Counted from the first letter of the stretch, positions 1 to 12,304 are shown. The stretch: 64,000 nucleotides of DNA from Papilionanthe hookeriana x Papilionanthe teres (GCA_022702705.1 CM040423.1:127152295-127216294), one strand, 5' to 3'. Numbers and translations are program-made. Notes: generated by a model from the sequence alone, not told the origin.

Positions 1-31
1 CACTTAGCAGACCTGTGCTAAATTGAGCACT

Positions 32-68
32 GGCGACTAAGCGTCGACTGGTTAGCGCTTAGGCGCCG
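32..68. repeat. GC-rich inverted motif (TAAGCG / CGCTTA)
   Basis: A GC-rich dyad with GGCGACTAAGCG facing GCGCTTAGGCGCC in otherwise AT-rich DNA. Versions of the same words recur at 1077-1160, 32322-32358 and 33947-33983, always in the older element. Confidence 0.6.
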
Positions 69-268
69 CAGTTATAAAAAACGTGAAAAATGAGGTTCTA
101 GAAGCCTAGATCATGGGGAGTAGTTTTGGAAGTTATTTTGGAGTTTTAAAATGGCTTGGGGCAGTTTTAGCACTTCCCAAGTCTATAAAAAGATCTAATT
201 TAAGAGAAACACTTGCCCCAAGTCCTATTTTCATTTCTAAGTCTTAAGAAGAGAGTTTTGAGTGCATC

Positions 269-673
269 ATGTCTTTCTGGGAGAATGAGAATAAGAAGAA
301 GCAAGATTCTGACAAAAGTAAGTTCGTTAGTGACAGTGCTAAAGAGTTATTCAATGGATATCTCACTGTTAATATACAAGGGATTGCTGAAATAATTGCA
401 AAAATTGAAGCCCGAGTGACTTCAATGGAAGCAAAAATTCATGAAAGTAACCTACATTTGGAGCACATGGGATGGCAACTCAAGATGCAATTCAGTCATT
501 CAAGGTACGTGGAAGAAGCGGATAAGGCGATGTTTCTGAAGAGCAAATGGATTGAAGAAGATGATTTAAGGATGAACAATTATCGCCCGTTTTATCATAT
601 TTATATTCCAGAAGGGTCAAATGAGAATCATAATGGTTCGGGATATAATCCGCCTAATGGAGAATGGAATTAA
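269..673 (+). CDS. Small coiled-coil ORF of the older retroelement
   Basis: A 134-codon open frame starting at ATG 269 and ending TAA 671-673. Residues about 35-60 look like a heptad-type amphipathic helix (AKIEARVTSMEAKIHES). The tail is polar and rich in Asn, Gly and Pro. The layout, a helical segment followed by an acidic or polar tail with an aromatic PFY-type patch, resembles the C-terminal part of the interrupted env-like ORF at 1534-2593/30480-30566. It may be the C-terminal piece of a second, rearranged copy. I do not recognise it as a named family and assign no function. Confidence 0.4.
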   Translation: MSFWENENKKKQDSDKSKFVSDSAKELFNGYLTVNIQGIAEIIAKIEARVTSMEAKIHESNLHLEHMGWQLKMQFSHSRYVEEADKAMFLKSKWIEEDDLRMNNYRPFYHIYIPEGSNENHNGSGYNPPNGEWN

Positions 674-1076
674 GAGTGTTTTGTTCTTATTTGTTTAGTG
701 TTCTTATGTGTTATGTTTAGTGTTCATGTGTGTTATGTTTGGTGTGTTTAGTGTTTATATTTAAGTATTAACTAAGCCTGATGATGTGATGGTTACATCT
801 TAGAGATGTATACTTATCAGTTTGAGATTAAAGTCTCTTGTATTTAGAGAATTTCATCCTTTATGTGTGGATAAAAATTCTAGAATTGAATTAAGTGTTA
901 TGTTTTTTTAATATAAGTTTGTGTTTGTGTGAAATTTGTGTGGAATCAATGGATATTAAATTTTGATTTGGAATATTGGAAGATTTATGTGGGGAGAAAT
1001 AATTATTCTGGAGTAATTAAGAGTGATTAACAAAGTTATTTAGTGCATATACCTTAATTGTGAAAATCTGGGTACT
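674..1076 (+). other. AT-rich non-coding spacer
   Basis: TG- and TTTAG-rich sequence with repeated GTGTTATGTTTAG-like words after the 269-673 ORF. Its composition resembles 30567-30800, which follows the stop of the env-like ORF. This supports the idea that both are the 3' flanks of related ORFs. No gene is seen. Confidence 0.4.
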
Positions 1077-1160
1077 AGCGGCTAAGCGCCAGAGTTCCGG
1101 CGCTTAAGCACCAGATTTTGCGGCTAAGCGCCGAGGGGTTCGCGCTTAGGCACCAGTTTG
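1077..1160. repeat. Cluster of GC-rich TAAGCGCC / GGCGCTTA motifs
   Basis: Three to four alternating copies of CGGCTAAGCGCC and GCGCTTA(A/G)GCACC. They sit just upstream of the putative spliced leader of the env-like ORF. Confidence 0.6.
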
Positions 1161-1323
1161 CGAAAATTGGTTCCCAGCAGTTAAGAACCCAAAAATTGCC
1201 ATTTCTAAACCACCCCATCGTCTTCAACCTTCGTTTTATCGCGAAAGAGGAGCCTAGGGCATCATATTGTGGATCATTTAAGAGCCGATCTCAACAAAAA
1301 TTGTTAGATTTGGATTCCTTGAG

Positions 1324-1531
1324 GTAAGAGCACTACTCCTAAGTAATTTTTTTTTATTTTCACTATGTATTTTGAGTACATTTTGGAAAATCTTGAAATC
1401 ACTATTCATGGTGAAAATTTGAGGAAAAACTTGAGAAATTGCTTAGATTTAGTGAAAATATCTTTTGGAATATAATTTAGCAAGTTTAGTTTAATTTTGG
1501 AATTTATGGTGAACTTTTCGTGAATTTTTAG
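1324..1531 (+). other. Putative intron upstream of env-like ORF
   Basis: GAG|GTAAGAG at 1321-1330 is a strong plant donor. TTTTTAG at 1525-1531 is a plausible acceptor, and the ATG of the env-like ORF follows at 1534. Spliced subgenomic mRNAs are known for env-like ORFs of some Athila-lineage elements. That this pair is used is inference. Confidence 0.35.
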
Positions 1532-1533
1532 AG

Positions 1534-2593
1534 ATGGCTCCAAAGTCAAAGCGTGCACGAGAAAGGACAAGATTTGATTCTGACAAATTTGTTAGTATGA
1601 GGGCTGAGGAATGATACAACGATGCATTGCAGTCACGTAAGTTGATTCCTGAGTGTGTGTTAGTAAACCATGAGAGGTGATTGAAGATATGATTGCTAGA
1701 AGGAACTGAGAGAATTACTGTTGCTTCTCTGTTGTTGCTGTTGTTTCTGTGGTCAGAGAATTTTATGCAAATTTGCCTGCTGCAGAAGAGAATCAAGTGA
1801 TGGTTAGGAGGCATGAGGTCAACTTTTCCTGCGGGCAATCAACACTTTTTTATGGACTACCTCCTGACATGTTCTGTTTTTATTCTAACTATCATCCTAC
1901 GGAAGGAGAATTAGATGAGATCATGGAATTTCTGACTGCTGGAAGAGGATTATGGAAAATAGCAAATGATAGAAGAGTGAACTTTCATGCTTCCAAATTG
2001 AATGCCACTTCTAAGGTGTGGCCTTATTTTATCTCATCTAAATTGTTACCTTCGAGTCATACAAGTGAAGTAACGAGAGAAAGAGCTGCGTTGAACCATT
2101 GCATTCAGCAAAGGAAGCCTATTGACATTGGAGGTATAATTTATGATTATGTTTTAAACTGTGCTAGATCAACCACTACTGCAGGTATGGGATTTTCTTC
2201 CTTGATTCATTCATTATGTGAACGATCTGGAGTGAAGTTTGAAACCTTGGAAGAGGTACTTCAACCATTGAGACCAATTATCAGTGTCAACGTTGGTGCT
2301 TACACTGTACATTCAGAGTTTGGTTGGAGAGGAGGATTTGGTAGGGCTTCTACTGCTTCTGTTGCATCTACTTCTCGTGCTACTACTTCACGTGCTTCAT
2401 CATCTACAGATTCACAGACTATTTTGTTAAGAAAGATTTTGAAGAAAGTGAGTTTTACTCGTGAGCATGTTAGAGATATTGATGGTAAAGTGGATAATGT
2501 GGAAAGATATATTGTGAAACATGATGATTATGAGGATAGTTATCAACAATATTTGGATAGACTAATTAGATGTAATCAGATTGCTGAGATGCA
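1534..2593 (+). pseudogene. Env-like / putative plant transposon protein ORF, interrupted by the Tat insertion
   Basis: ATG 1534 starts a basic N-terminus (MAPKSKRARER). The frame is broken by TGA at 1612, TGA at 1678 and a +1 shift near 1680, then is open from about 1749 to the insertion site. The middle part, with motifs such as REFYANL, VNFS and YGLPPD, resembles the plant 'putative plant transposon protein' domain. That domain is often annotated as an envelope-like protein in Athila-type retrotransposons. A Ser/Thr/Ala-rich linker (about 2338-2410) precedes a helical segment with several Asp and Glu. At 2594 the giant Tat element begins. After its right end the frame resumes at 30480 and stops at 30564. 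An envelope role is unproven for this family. No signal peptide is evident in the readable part. Confidence 0.6.
2589..2593. other. Left target-site duplication of the Tat element
   Basis: ATGCA directly before the LTR start TGTACGG. The matching right copy at 30480-30484 is ATGCC, so four of five bases agree, as expected for a 5-bp Ty3/gypsy duplication with one later mutation. Confidence 0.7.
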
Positions 2594-4699
2594 TGTACGG
2601 CTTATTTTTAGGTTGAGTGTTGTATTTTTGAAAAGAGATCGCCTACAGAAATTGTCGGCGAATTTTATATTTTAAATTTAATTTAAATATATATATAATT
2701 TAGAAAGTAGCATTTGATTTTGAAAATAATTTTAAGTTTGAAAATCTTAAGATATGAAATCAAATTGATCTCACATCCCAAATAGTTTATATAAACGAGC
2801 ACCGCACCACAAACCGTGTATCTATCCCGAAGAATAGACACACTGCTTGATAATGGGGCTCGATTAGATAAACTAGAAAGATTTGTGACATCCGTTTGGT
2901 CTGCGAACCAATTTTATAAGCCAACAAATTCCCTTGTTTAATATGAAAGCATTAAACGGGGTTTATATTACCAGGTTCTTTAAAATTCCCTATAAGAGCA
3001 AGCCCACTATAGTTAATCACATCTTAAATGACGGGAATCACTTAAGAAAACTCTCGATAATAATCGATAATTCGCTCTCGAGAATTTCAAAGTTTAAGTT
3101 TTCAAAGGATTGAATTTTGGAATTTCAATAGGGAATGGATCAAATTTGGAACATTTTGTTTTGGGAATACAAAGGAAGAAGGGTAGGAGAAATCACAGAT
3201 TCGAAGCTAACTTCGGTAATTTCCCGACTATCCTATCGTTAGGCTTTGAATTTAGGAAAGTCCTAATGTTATCTAACATTTCAGTTTTCCCAATTTTAAT
3301 TAATTAGGACTTATATTTGTATGATAAAATCATACAAATAGCCTTGAAGATGTGAGGGTTTATGTCGTACCAAATGACTACCTCGGAGTCCTAAGACCGG
3401 TTAGGGCTTAATTTACATGTCATGATCATGCGAATGCACAACAAAGGGTTGAGGATTTATGTTGCACTAGGCGAAACTACCTCGAAATCCTATGGCTTTG
3501 TTGTTTAATTCTATGAATGGTTTTGTTGATGTAGATTTCGGTTTCTTGTGACGACGACGGCCGTCTTGCCTACTATGCTCCGAGCTCCTTGTTGTTGCAG
3601 AGGTTTGGTTTTAGAAGTCATAAATCAAGAGATGAGAAAAGTGTTTTGGTTTAGAGAAATTTTTAATTTCCAAGTGTTTTTTATGTTTTATTTAAAACAA
3701 ATCTTAAAGTTGATTATAACAACACCTGTTAAGATCCCACGGTTCCATCCTTCCGGCATCGTTATTTTTATCGGATTCACTTAGTCCGGATGAATTTGCT
3801 AAACTCAACTAAATGAGTTCCACACTTTCATTTAGACAGTGGGAAATCCCGTTAGTAACACGTAGGTTACATCATCCGAGGTATTCCAGATCATCCAACA
3901 AAAAGTTTTAATTTAGTTGTAATTGCAGTTTTGTGTTCTGTTTGTGATTAAATTTTGAGTTGTTTTATATTTTGAAATGTTGTGGAGGTGAATTTTATCT
4001 TGTAATGACTTTTAATTTAGTTTTTGTTTCAGTTTTAGGGGCTACCCTAAAGGTGTGGGTTTTCATGCAACAGTTGTTTATCATGCAAGAAAAGTAAGTG
4101 CGATGCGATTAAATAAATTGCAATAATGTAAATTGCAATAAAATAAAAGCGTACCTGGAGGATCTTCCCGTCATCCCAAGCTGCACTTAAAACACAATTA
4201 GAATATTTAAGCAAGTTCCTATGTAAAGCTAAGGGAAGGGTTATGGTTTTCTACCAAATTCCTAATCCTATAGCTAGTCATTTCCTATGACGTCTAGGTT
4301 CTTGTGTTTTGGTTTGAGGACGATTTTCTTCATCAAAGAATAATTAAGTTCAATTGTTCTTATAAGTATCCTATTATATTGAGGAAGTGCTTAAGAAGAA
4401 TCTTAAACATCTTTTCAATATCGCTAGAATTATTTTAAGTCCAAATGAATTTAATCATACAAATGAATTGATCGTCCGGGAATTCAAGTTTTGTTATCTT
4501 GCTCAGTGAACTAGAACATTTGAATATCCTATAAGTGAAGTAACATTTCATTTAATGTTCTGTTTAGGGGTTAAGGTAACCAAAGCTTTCGAGGGCAAAT
4601 TGGTGTTCAAATGGTTTGTGATTTAATTTAATTTCAGTTAACGGGTTTAAATTTGGAATAGTGTTCAAATTGCTTTATTTTGAACTTCTTTATGTCTTA

Positions 4700-5090
4700 G
4701 GTGATGTTATTATTTTTTTTTAATTCAGTTTAATTTAACTTTAATTTTATTTGATTTAGTTTAGTTTTAATTTTAATTTAATTTGTTCAATTTAAATTAA
4801 TTTTAATCTTAACTTGATTTTTTTTAATTTAATTTAAATTAATTTAATATGATTTAATTTAATTTAATTTAATTTGATTTAATTTGATTTAATTTAATTT
4901 AATTTAATTTAATTTGATTCAATTTAATTTAAATTTAATATGTTTTAATTTAATTTAATTTAATGTGATTTAATTTAATTTAATTTAATTTAATTTAATT
5001 TAATTTAATTTGATTCAATTTGATTTAATTTAATTTAATTTAATTTAATTTTAATTTTAATTTAATTTAATTTTTAATTTTAATTTAATA
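4700..5090. repeat. AATTT-type low-complexity array inside the LTR
   Basis: Long runs of TTTAA/AATTT pentamers with GATTT variants. The same array sits at 25060-25440 in the other LTR with small length differences. Confidence 0.85.
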
Positions 5091-6964
5091 TTTTATTTTT
5101 TATGTTTTAAAGATGATTTAATTTTAATTGTTAAAATATTAATTTAATTGAAATTTTTAAAAGGATTTAATTTAAATAATTTAACTTTAATTTAATTTAA
5201 TGATTAAGTCTTTCAGCATTTTAAATCTTAAATTTTAATTATCATTTTAATTAGGAATTAAACATTATTGAGATGATTAATTTAGGGATTCTTAAATTAA
5301 AGAACAAATCTCTTCCTAATAACATCCCTATTTTAATAATTCCAATTTTATTATTCTTCCAAATTTAATTAATTATTTGATTAAGGTTTATTTTAATTAT
5401 TTTTAAATTATTTAATAGGTTTCTACCCTTTAATTATTTAAATTTCAATCATTCAAATCAGATTAAGATCAAATATTTTACTCTTTAATCTTATTAAACC
5501 TAAAGTTTTAATTAAGGGTTAAAATTTTAATTACCATTTTGCCCTTCAAGCTTAATAATTTAATAACTCACTAAATTAAGCTTAAATGAGCTTGAAATTT
5601 TTATGTGACTTCACTCATATGTCAATAAAGACATGAGAGGAGAAAATGTGATTTTTCTGTATTTAATTTATTTATGTAATTATTTTTGGTGGAAAATAGA
5701 GATTTCCAAGGAAAATTTAATAATATGACCAAGGGAAAGTTTCTGTCCTTAAGAAAATTATGGGACATTCCTAATGACCAGAGGACCACTTGCACCAATT
5801 TTGGTGATTTTTTGAATTATATTATTATTATTATAATTATTTTAAGTTTTGGAGTATTAATTAATTTAAAAATAAAATAAAGGTTGAAAAATAAATTTTA
5901 TATTTTTCAAAAATCTCTCTGATATCAAGGAAGTTAGAGAATCAATTTTTATAATTTTCTGATTTTTCTTTGATTTATTAGAATTATTTTAGTTGAAATA
6001 CTAGAAAATACATTTTTTTAATTTTAAAATTACCTTAGGGCTTTAAAATTTAATATCTCATTAAATAGACTTAAGAAAAATATGGGGTTTGTTCCTAAGT
6101 GATTAAAATTCAAAATGTGACATTTTGGTGACTTTTATTATTTTTGTGATTTTTATTATTTTTTAATTATTAAAAATATTAAAATAATGCAAAAAATCAA
6201 CATTTTTAGAAAACTGAAATTTTAATTTTCTTAAATTTCCCTGATATCAAAGAGGCTCCAAAACTAATTTGGTAAATTTTTGAAAAGTATTTTGAAAGTT
6301 ACGAATTTTTAAAGTTCAAATTGACTAAATGGCTTAACCAACCCATTTAGTAGGGCTAACCAAGTCCAATTGACTTCAAATTTTTATGGTGGGTTCCTCT
6401 GATCCTAAAGGTCAGTGGAGAATTGATTTCAAGTCAATTTGATGTATGATTAGCTCTAATTAATTAAGGACCTATTTTTGGTGTTTAAGCCAATTAGGGT
6501 TATTTTAAATGAATTAATTCAAAACCTATTTTTCCTAGGGTCCTCTGGTCATAAGAGACATCACTAAATTTTCCTAGAATTTATTTTACAACATGCTAAT
6601 TATTGGATTTAAAATACTCAAAACAGTAACATGAATTTGAAAAATCAATAACTTCTCATAGGGATGGCCTCTAACTTTGGAAAATTCAGGGAATGTTCCC
6701 AAATTCAGAGGCTTCAAAAGACCTATGGTCTCATGCTATGGTGAATTTCCTATATGCATGGAGAATTAAAACAATGCAGAGGGTAAATAAATTATTAAAA
6801 ATAAAATACTTGAAGAAATTAAATGATTTCTTTTCCACATTATTTTCCTTTGTTCACTGAGCAAGAGGCTATTTTTATTTTATTTTTTTGATTTTTCTAC
6901 ACAAAGTTATGGATTTTTGAAGTTTAGGGAATTAAATAAATCAGAAAATACCCTAATTTTCTAT

Positions 6965-7160
6965 TTATCCACGCGGCGCCGTGTCAACCTCGGCAGCTCC
7001 GAAACCTCGTGTGGCGCTCTCTGATTCGACGCCTCCATCCGACTTAGCGCTCCGGGGGCCGCTGTATCGTTCCGTCTCCTCATCCGGCGCGATCCTGGAC
7101 GTCCGTCCGTGTGTGTATTAAATGAACGGCATCCGTTCATCGTCCCCAAGCGTCCTCACC
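6965..7160. promoter_or_regulatory. CpG-rich island in the LTR, possible core promoter or leader region
   Basis: A short island rich in CG dinucleotides (CCACGCGGCGCC onward) in an AT-rich LTR. It is followed by an AATATCTCACTCA block. The related LTR at 34991-43712 has a CG-rich island in the same relative place (40870-41012), followed by the same block. Conservation between otherwise diverged LTRs hints at function. No TATA box or start site can be assigned with certainty. Confidence 0.35.
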
Positions 7161-10154
7161 CGAGAGCTATCCACACTAAATCCCTAATATCTCACTCAAT
7201 ACTTAACGGATTTTGGTGTTCTTGTGCTCTATGGATTCGTCTTGAAGAGACGAACACATCTATACGGTGATCATGCATTGAAATTAAAGCATTTGAAATA
7301 GAGAATCTCCAGAAGCTCGGGATGAAGAATTAGCTCATACCTTTGCTCAGAGAAGTGTGGCTTCAATACGAGGGTTGTGTCACCTTCGATTGGATCCCAT
7401 CGAAGCTCCGGATGAAGTCTCTCGGTGCAGTGAATTGCCTAGCTATGAAAGTGACCACAGCCGATCACAAAGCTTGGAGGCTGGAACAAGCGGGTGGCTT
7501 GGAGATGGGGCTTTCGGTGGGAAACTTCTCCTCTTGGTCCGGTGAAGGTGTAGGACCGGTCGATTTGAGGATTGGCTCACTGCGGCAAAGTGTCCTGGTT
7601 TTGGGTGAAATTTCGGTTGAGAAATTGGATTACGTTGGTGGGGATTAGGGCAAATTGACAACGGGGATCAACTACTCTAAGTATGGAGTACGGTTTGGAA
7701 CAATTTTGGCGAGTTTCGGCAAGGTTTGTGCAACTCTCCTCCTTGGCCGTGAGGGGTCGGGTTTAAATAGAGGTGGGCTGGAGAGCCTCACGGGGATGGC
7801 GAGGGTTGGGATCGAGCTGCTCTGGGCATGGGAAGAACAGCCATGGTGGCCATTGGGCATGGGGCAGCTCAGCAAGGCGGAATTCCAAAGTTTGGCTCCT
7901 CCCAAGGTCTCGGCCATGGTGTTTTCCGGCGACCTAGGCGGCTGGCCGGCAGGCATGGGTCACCCTCAGGTACAGGTGGGTCAGGGCTGGAGGTTTGTGC
8001 AGTCAATTGGCCATGGACATGTGTAAAGGGTTTGAATCAAAATGGAATGGGAGAGGGCTAGTTTTGGGTCTAAATGGGTCAACCCTTGGTTTTGGGTTAG
8101 GTCCACCCTTGGTTTTGGGTTAGGTCCACCCTCCAAGGCCAATTTGGGCTGAAGGGAAAGTCACTTGGATCAGCTTGATTAGTGGGGTCAAGTCACAATC
8201 CAAGTACAATTAAGTTTAAGCATGGTTTAGTGGAGTCATGGAAGTGGTTAATCACTCTTAAGAGAATATGGAAAGGGCCTCCTCCTCTTGCCATCTTGGG
8301 TATGGTGAGGTGGAAAGTAGATTCCATGGCTCTCATGGCTCCCATGTGGCTCATGCATGGCTTCATGGCTCATCTTTGGCTTGGGAAAAGTTAAGTCAAT
8401 TTCATGGAAATGGGTTTAAGAAAATTTTGGTATTTTGATGGGAATTTGTATGGGGCTTAACTTGGAATGGCTTCATGATGAGTTTTGAAACTTAGGGATT
8501 GATTTTAATTAAGGGTATGATGAGAAGAATTTGTCATATGGGCTTTAGCATGAAATTTGGGCTTTTAAGAAGGTTTAAGAAAGTGGGCTTTTTGTTTAAA
8601 AAATAAATTCATGGATGGGAATTTTGTGAAGGATTGGGCCAAACAAATGTTGGGTTTGGTTTAGGGATATTTCATGAGTGATTTGAAGCAAGTTAGGAGT
8701 GGTTTGGGTTTGAATTGGGTTGAATTTGGGCTTCTTTGGTGAATGGGCCAATATAGGTCAAATTGGGCTAACTTGGGCCAATGTTGGGCTAGGGTTGAAA
8801 TTGATGTAAAATAAATGTTGGGAAATGTTTATGGGAGTGTTTCAAAGAGGTTCTGGCTTTGGTTGGGTTTTGATTTTGGGGTTTGGGCTTATTTGGGTTA
8901 GATTTGGGTTTAGGTCAAAATTGGGCTTTTTGGCTTTGGGTTGAATTTAAGTGGGGTTTGGGTCTAAGTTTTGGGAAAATCATGTTAAGGTTTTGTTTGT
9001 GGGAATGTTAAGGAAGTTTTAGAAAAGATTTGGGGTTAATTGGAGTTGAATTGAGTGAGTTTGGGTTAGGTTTGGGTCATGGGTCCAAATTGGGCTTTAA
9101 GGCCAAAAGTGAAATTGGATTCAAATGTCAATTAAATTGGACTTGGATTTGGTCTAGATTGGTGTTGGGAATGTTGAATTGAAGTTTAGAATTAAATTGG
9201 ACCAGATTTTGGGTCAATTGGGTAGGTTTGGTTTAACATTGGGTTCACTTAGGGTTAAAATGGGTTAAATTGGGGGTTTTGACAAAAGTAGGGTAAATTG
9301 ACAAAATTGGCCCATGGTGTAGTTAAACAAAATGAAATTGGGAATATTTGAGATTTTCTGAAATTTTCTGGGAATTTTCTGAATTTTTGGATTTTTAGGT
9401 CAGGAGGGGTATTTTGGGTATTTGGAGGGTGTTAGGAGGTATTTTTGGAATTTTTGGTATTTTTGGGTATGGATGATCAATTTGAGTAATGTGGGAATGC
9501 TTGGGATTGGTTTTGAGGAATTTTGGGTGATTTGGGAATTTTTGAAAAATTTGGGTGATTTCAAGGGTTTTGGGTAAGTTGGCGAGTGTAGGGTCCAGGG
9601 GTCAAAAATTGAAAATTTGGAAAATTGAAGATTGGGTGAATGTAAGTGGAATGAAATCATTTTGGTTGAGCCATGAAGCCACATCAAGCCCACATGAGCC
9701 ATGAAGGGACTCATTTGAGGCATCCACTATGTTGTTCCTAACCCTCTTAGCCAAGGGCTTAGGGGTTAAGGACCATCCATGTGAATCACCTGCATGAGTC
9801 AGGAGGTCAAGTTCGGTATAGGTGTGTTTTTTAAGAGGTGTGTGAAAGTGTAGTGTATAAGTGTAGTGTATGTGTAAGTCAGCCCTCACCAGACCAGGCC
9901 ACCCAGGGCAGTCCTAAGGCCAAAGAGTCCTATAGGGACTCATCCTTTAAACTTCCACATTTGGTTTCAACCCTCTAGGTGATTAGGGGTCTACAGTCAA
10001 GTTTGTGGAGTTTGCAGGGAGTTAAGAAGTGGTTTGAATTTCTAAGTGGTGGGTCCCAATTCTAATCCTCTAAGATAGTCGAAGGAAAAGCCTAAGGCTA
10101 GATCCTAAGTACTAAAAAGAAGAAGAGAAGACCTCATCAAAAATGAGGTCAACA

Positions 10155-10172
10155 AATGGACCCCCAATAGAT
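10155..10172 (-). other. Polypurine tract of the Tat element
   Basis: The minus strand reads ATCTATTGGGGGTCCATT directly against the 3' LTR. The G-run purine tract is the expected plus-strand primer site. The related element keeps an equivalent CTGGGGGC tract at 43721-43729. Confidence 0.7.
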
Positions 10173-10504
10173 GTGGTGAGCTGACAGAGCACACCGCGCG
10201 TATTGGTGTTGACCGAAGAGATCAACAAAACCAACACAGATGTCCAAGTGACAAACTTAGGAAAGAATTAAAGAATTTCCGTTGGGGAGTGTCAAGTATA
10301 TCTCTGAGATTGGAGATTCCTAAACTCTCGCTGGGGAAAGGAAAAGGAGGGGAATCCCAAATCACATGATCTGGGGAAATTTCGATTTAGATTTTATTTT
10401 GTTTCAATTTAAGTTTTGATGTGTGAGCTTAGATTTTAGTTTGGAGTTTTAATTTAGATTGAAGTTTTGTTAAGATTAATTTGAAGGGATTTGATTTGAA
10501 ATGA

Positions 10505-11401
10505 CAATTGGAATTTTGTGGTTTTAGATGTAACATCTTCAACCTCAAAAGAAAATAGAATTGATTGGATTAAATCATTACAATGAGGAGAGATCTCAGA
10601 GCAATGTGGTGTTGGATGTAAAATCCTTAACCTCAAGAGTTTGATTTTGATGTATTTCATCGCAATAGAGAAAGAATCCTAAAGCAATGCAGTCTCGGAT
10701 GTAAAATCCTCAACCCCAAAAGTTTGATTTTGATGTATTTCATTGCGATAGGGAAAGAATCCTAAAGCAATGCGATCTCGGATGTAAAATCCTCGACCCC
10801 AAGAATTTGATTTTGATGTATTTCATTGCGATAGGAAAGAATCCTAAAGCAATGCGAGTCTCGGATGTAAAATCCTCAACCCCAAAAGTTTGATTTTGAT
10901 GTATTTCATTGCGATAGGGAAAGAATCCTAAAGCAATGCGGTCTCGGATGTAAAATCCTCAACCCCAAGAATTTGATTTTGATGTATTTCATTGCGATAG
11001 GGAAAGAATCCTAAAGCAATGCGAGTCTCGGATGTAAAATCCTCAACCCCAAGAATTTGATTTTGATGTATTTCATTGCGATAGGAAAAGAATCCTAAAG
11101 CAATGCAGTCTCGGATGTAAAATCCTTAACCCCAAGAATTTGATTTTGATGTATTTCATTGCGACAAGGAAAGAATCCTAAAGCAATGCAGTCTCGGATG
11201 TAAAATCCTCAACCCCAAAAATTTGATTTTGATGTATTTCATTGCGATAGGAAAAAATCCTAATGCAATGCAGTCTCGGATGTAAAATCCTCATCCCCAA
11301 GAATTTGATTTTGATGTATTTCATTGCGACAGGGAAAGAATCCTAAAATAATGCAGTCTCGGATGTAAAATCCTCAACCCCAAGAATTTGATTTTGATGT
11401 A
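10505..11401 (-). repeat. ~83-bp tandem array between the AlkB-like ORF and the 3' LTR
   Basis: About ten units marked by GATGTAAAATCCTCAACCCC, at 83-84 bp spacing (for example 10701, 10784, 10867, 10950, 11034). A more diverged unit begins near 10526. Each carries ATTTCATTGCGATAGGG and AATCCTAAAGCAATGC. Tandem arrays in the 3' untranslated region are typical of Tat/Ogre elements and are thought to seed satellite DNA. Confidence 0.9.
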
Positions 11402-12304
11402 GTCATTGATTTTGCAAAGATTTGTAGTGTTGATTTGAAAAGTGTGGAATTTTGGTGTTTCGAGAATTTCATGGAAGTTGTAAAAGACTTTCATCGAAGG
11501 AAATAGATTAGGAGGAAATATGTAGATGTTACATATCCCGTTCAAAAGAGTTGATCGGAAGTCACTGGTTTGGATTGGATATAATTCCTCGCCATCAGAT
11601 TCGATCCGTGTCAATGGAATCAACCGCTTCCATCCCAGACAAGGGAAAGAGTAGAACGGATTAGATTTCAGATTTGGAAGGTTGAGTTTGAATTTGATTG
11701 AGATTGGATTTGAAATTTGGAAGATCAAAATTGAATTTTGATTTAAATTTAACTTGAAATCTGGAAAGCTCGAATTTGAATTTGATTGAGATTTGATTTG
11801 AGATCTGGAAGATCGAATTTGAATTTGATTGAGATTTGATTTGAAATTTATGTTCATTTTGTTTGTCTTTTAACGACTCAAATTTATTTTATCATTCATT
11901 TAATGTTCATGCGAATTTGGTGTTCATCATTTTTTAGATTTTTAAGGAAAGTTTTCTTTTATTTTTTTTTTCTTTTCTGTTCTTTGTTCGAAGTTCATTT
12001 AACTTTAATGGCGTTTCTCATTCAACATGCACAAAAGAGGTGAAGGCCAAAAATGTGACATAGTCACTTTCATTCCAATCATGTTGAAGATACATCATAC
12101 AACTCGATCTGGAATACATCTCATACAATCCATGTAGACTCAAAACGGACTATGTATGATCTTTGCCGATCCATCCAAAAAAGGTATCCGTCGAAATCCA
12201 TGTCCGAATAGTGAGGTACATGGTCGATAACATCACCTTCCAAGCCATCCTTGGCAAGGATGCCGTATGGATGTACGTTGGAGGTGTGATATTTTCCATG
12301 TAAC
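11402..12304 (-). other. 3' untranslated region of the Tat element
   Basis: Sequence between the AlkB-like stop and the tandem array. It includes short GAATTTGA/GATTTGA repeats at about 11660-11850. A minus-strand open frame (11321-11857) is made of these repeats and has no recognisable domain, so no gene is called. Confidence 0.55.

Larger units (their letters stand above)
1..2593 (+). mobile_element. Left part of an older Athila-like Ty3/gypsy element (interrupted)
   Basis: This is the left side of a retroelement split by the Tat insertion at 2594. It contains a small coiled-coil ORF (269-673), an untranslated stretch with GC-rich motifs, a putative intron and an env-like ORF (1534-2593). 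The right side resumes at 30480, where the same reading frame continues to a stop. No gag or pol is visible, so the upstream part lies outside the window or is lost. The Athila-like assignment rests on the env-like ORF type and on the polypurine/LTR-start style of the right part. It is an inference. Confidence 0.55.
2594..10154 (-). repeat. 3' LTR of the Tat element (left copy, 7,561 bp)
   Basis: Starts TGTACGGC and ends AGGTCAACA on the plus strand. It matches 22944-30479 over its whole length. It contains an AATTT-rich array (4700-5090), a CpG-rich island (6965-7160) and a T/G-rich GGGTTT-type tract (about 8050-9600). The short open frames inside (for example near 7343-8060 and 9400-9890) show no protein signature and differ between the two copies, so they are not called as genes. 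Confidence 0.95.

Noticed and set aside
7343..8061. Several open frames in the GC-richer part of the Tat LTR
   Set aside because: The same frames are broken in the other LTR copy, and composition alone explains them.
9400..9889. Minus-strand frames rich in Pro, Lys and His in the LTR
   Set aside because: They arise from the GGGTTT/TTTGGG-type tract read in reverse, with no domain and no conservation between LTRs.
10505..11401. CRISPR-like regularity of the 83-bp array
   Set aside because: The whole unit repeats with no unique spacers, there are no cas genes, and the DNA is eukaryotic. It is a tandem repeat in a retrotransposon UTR.
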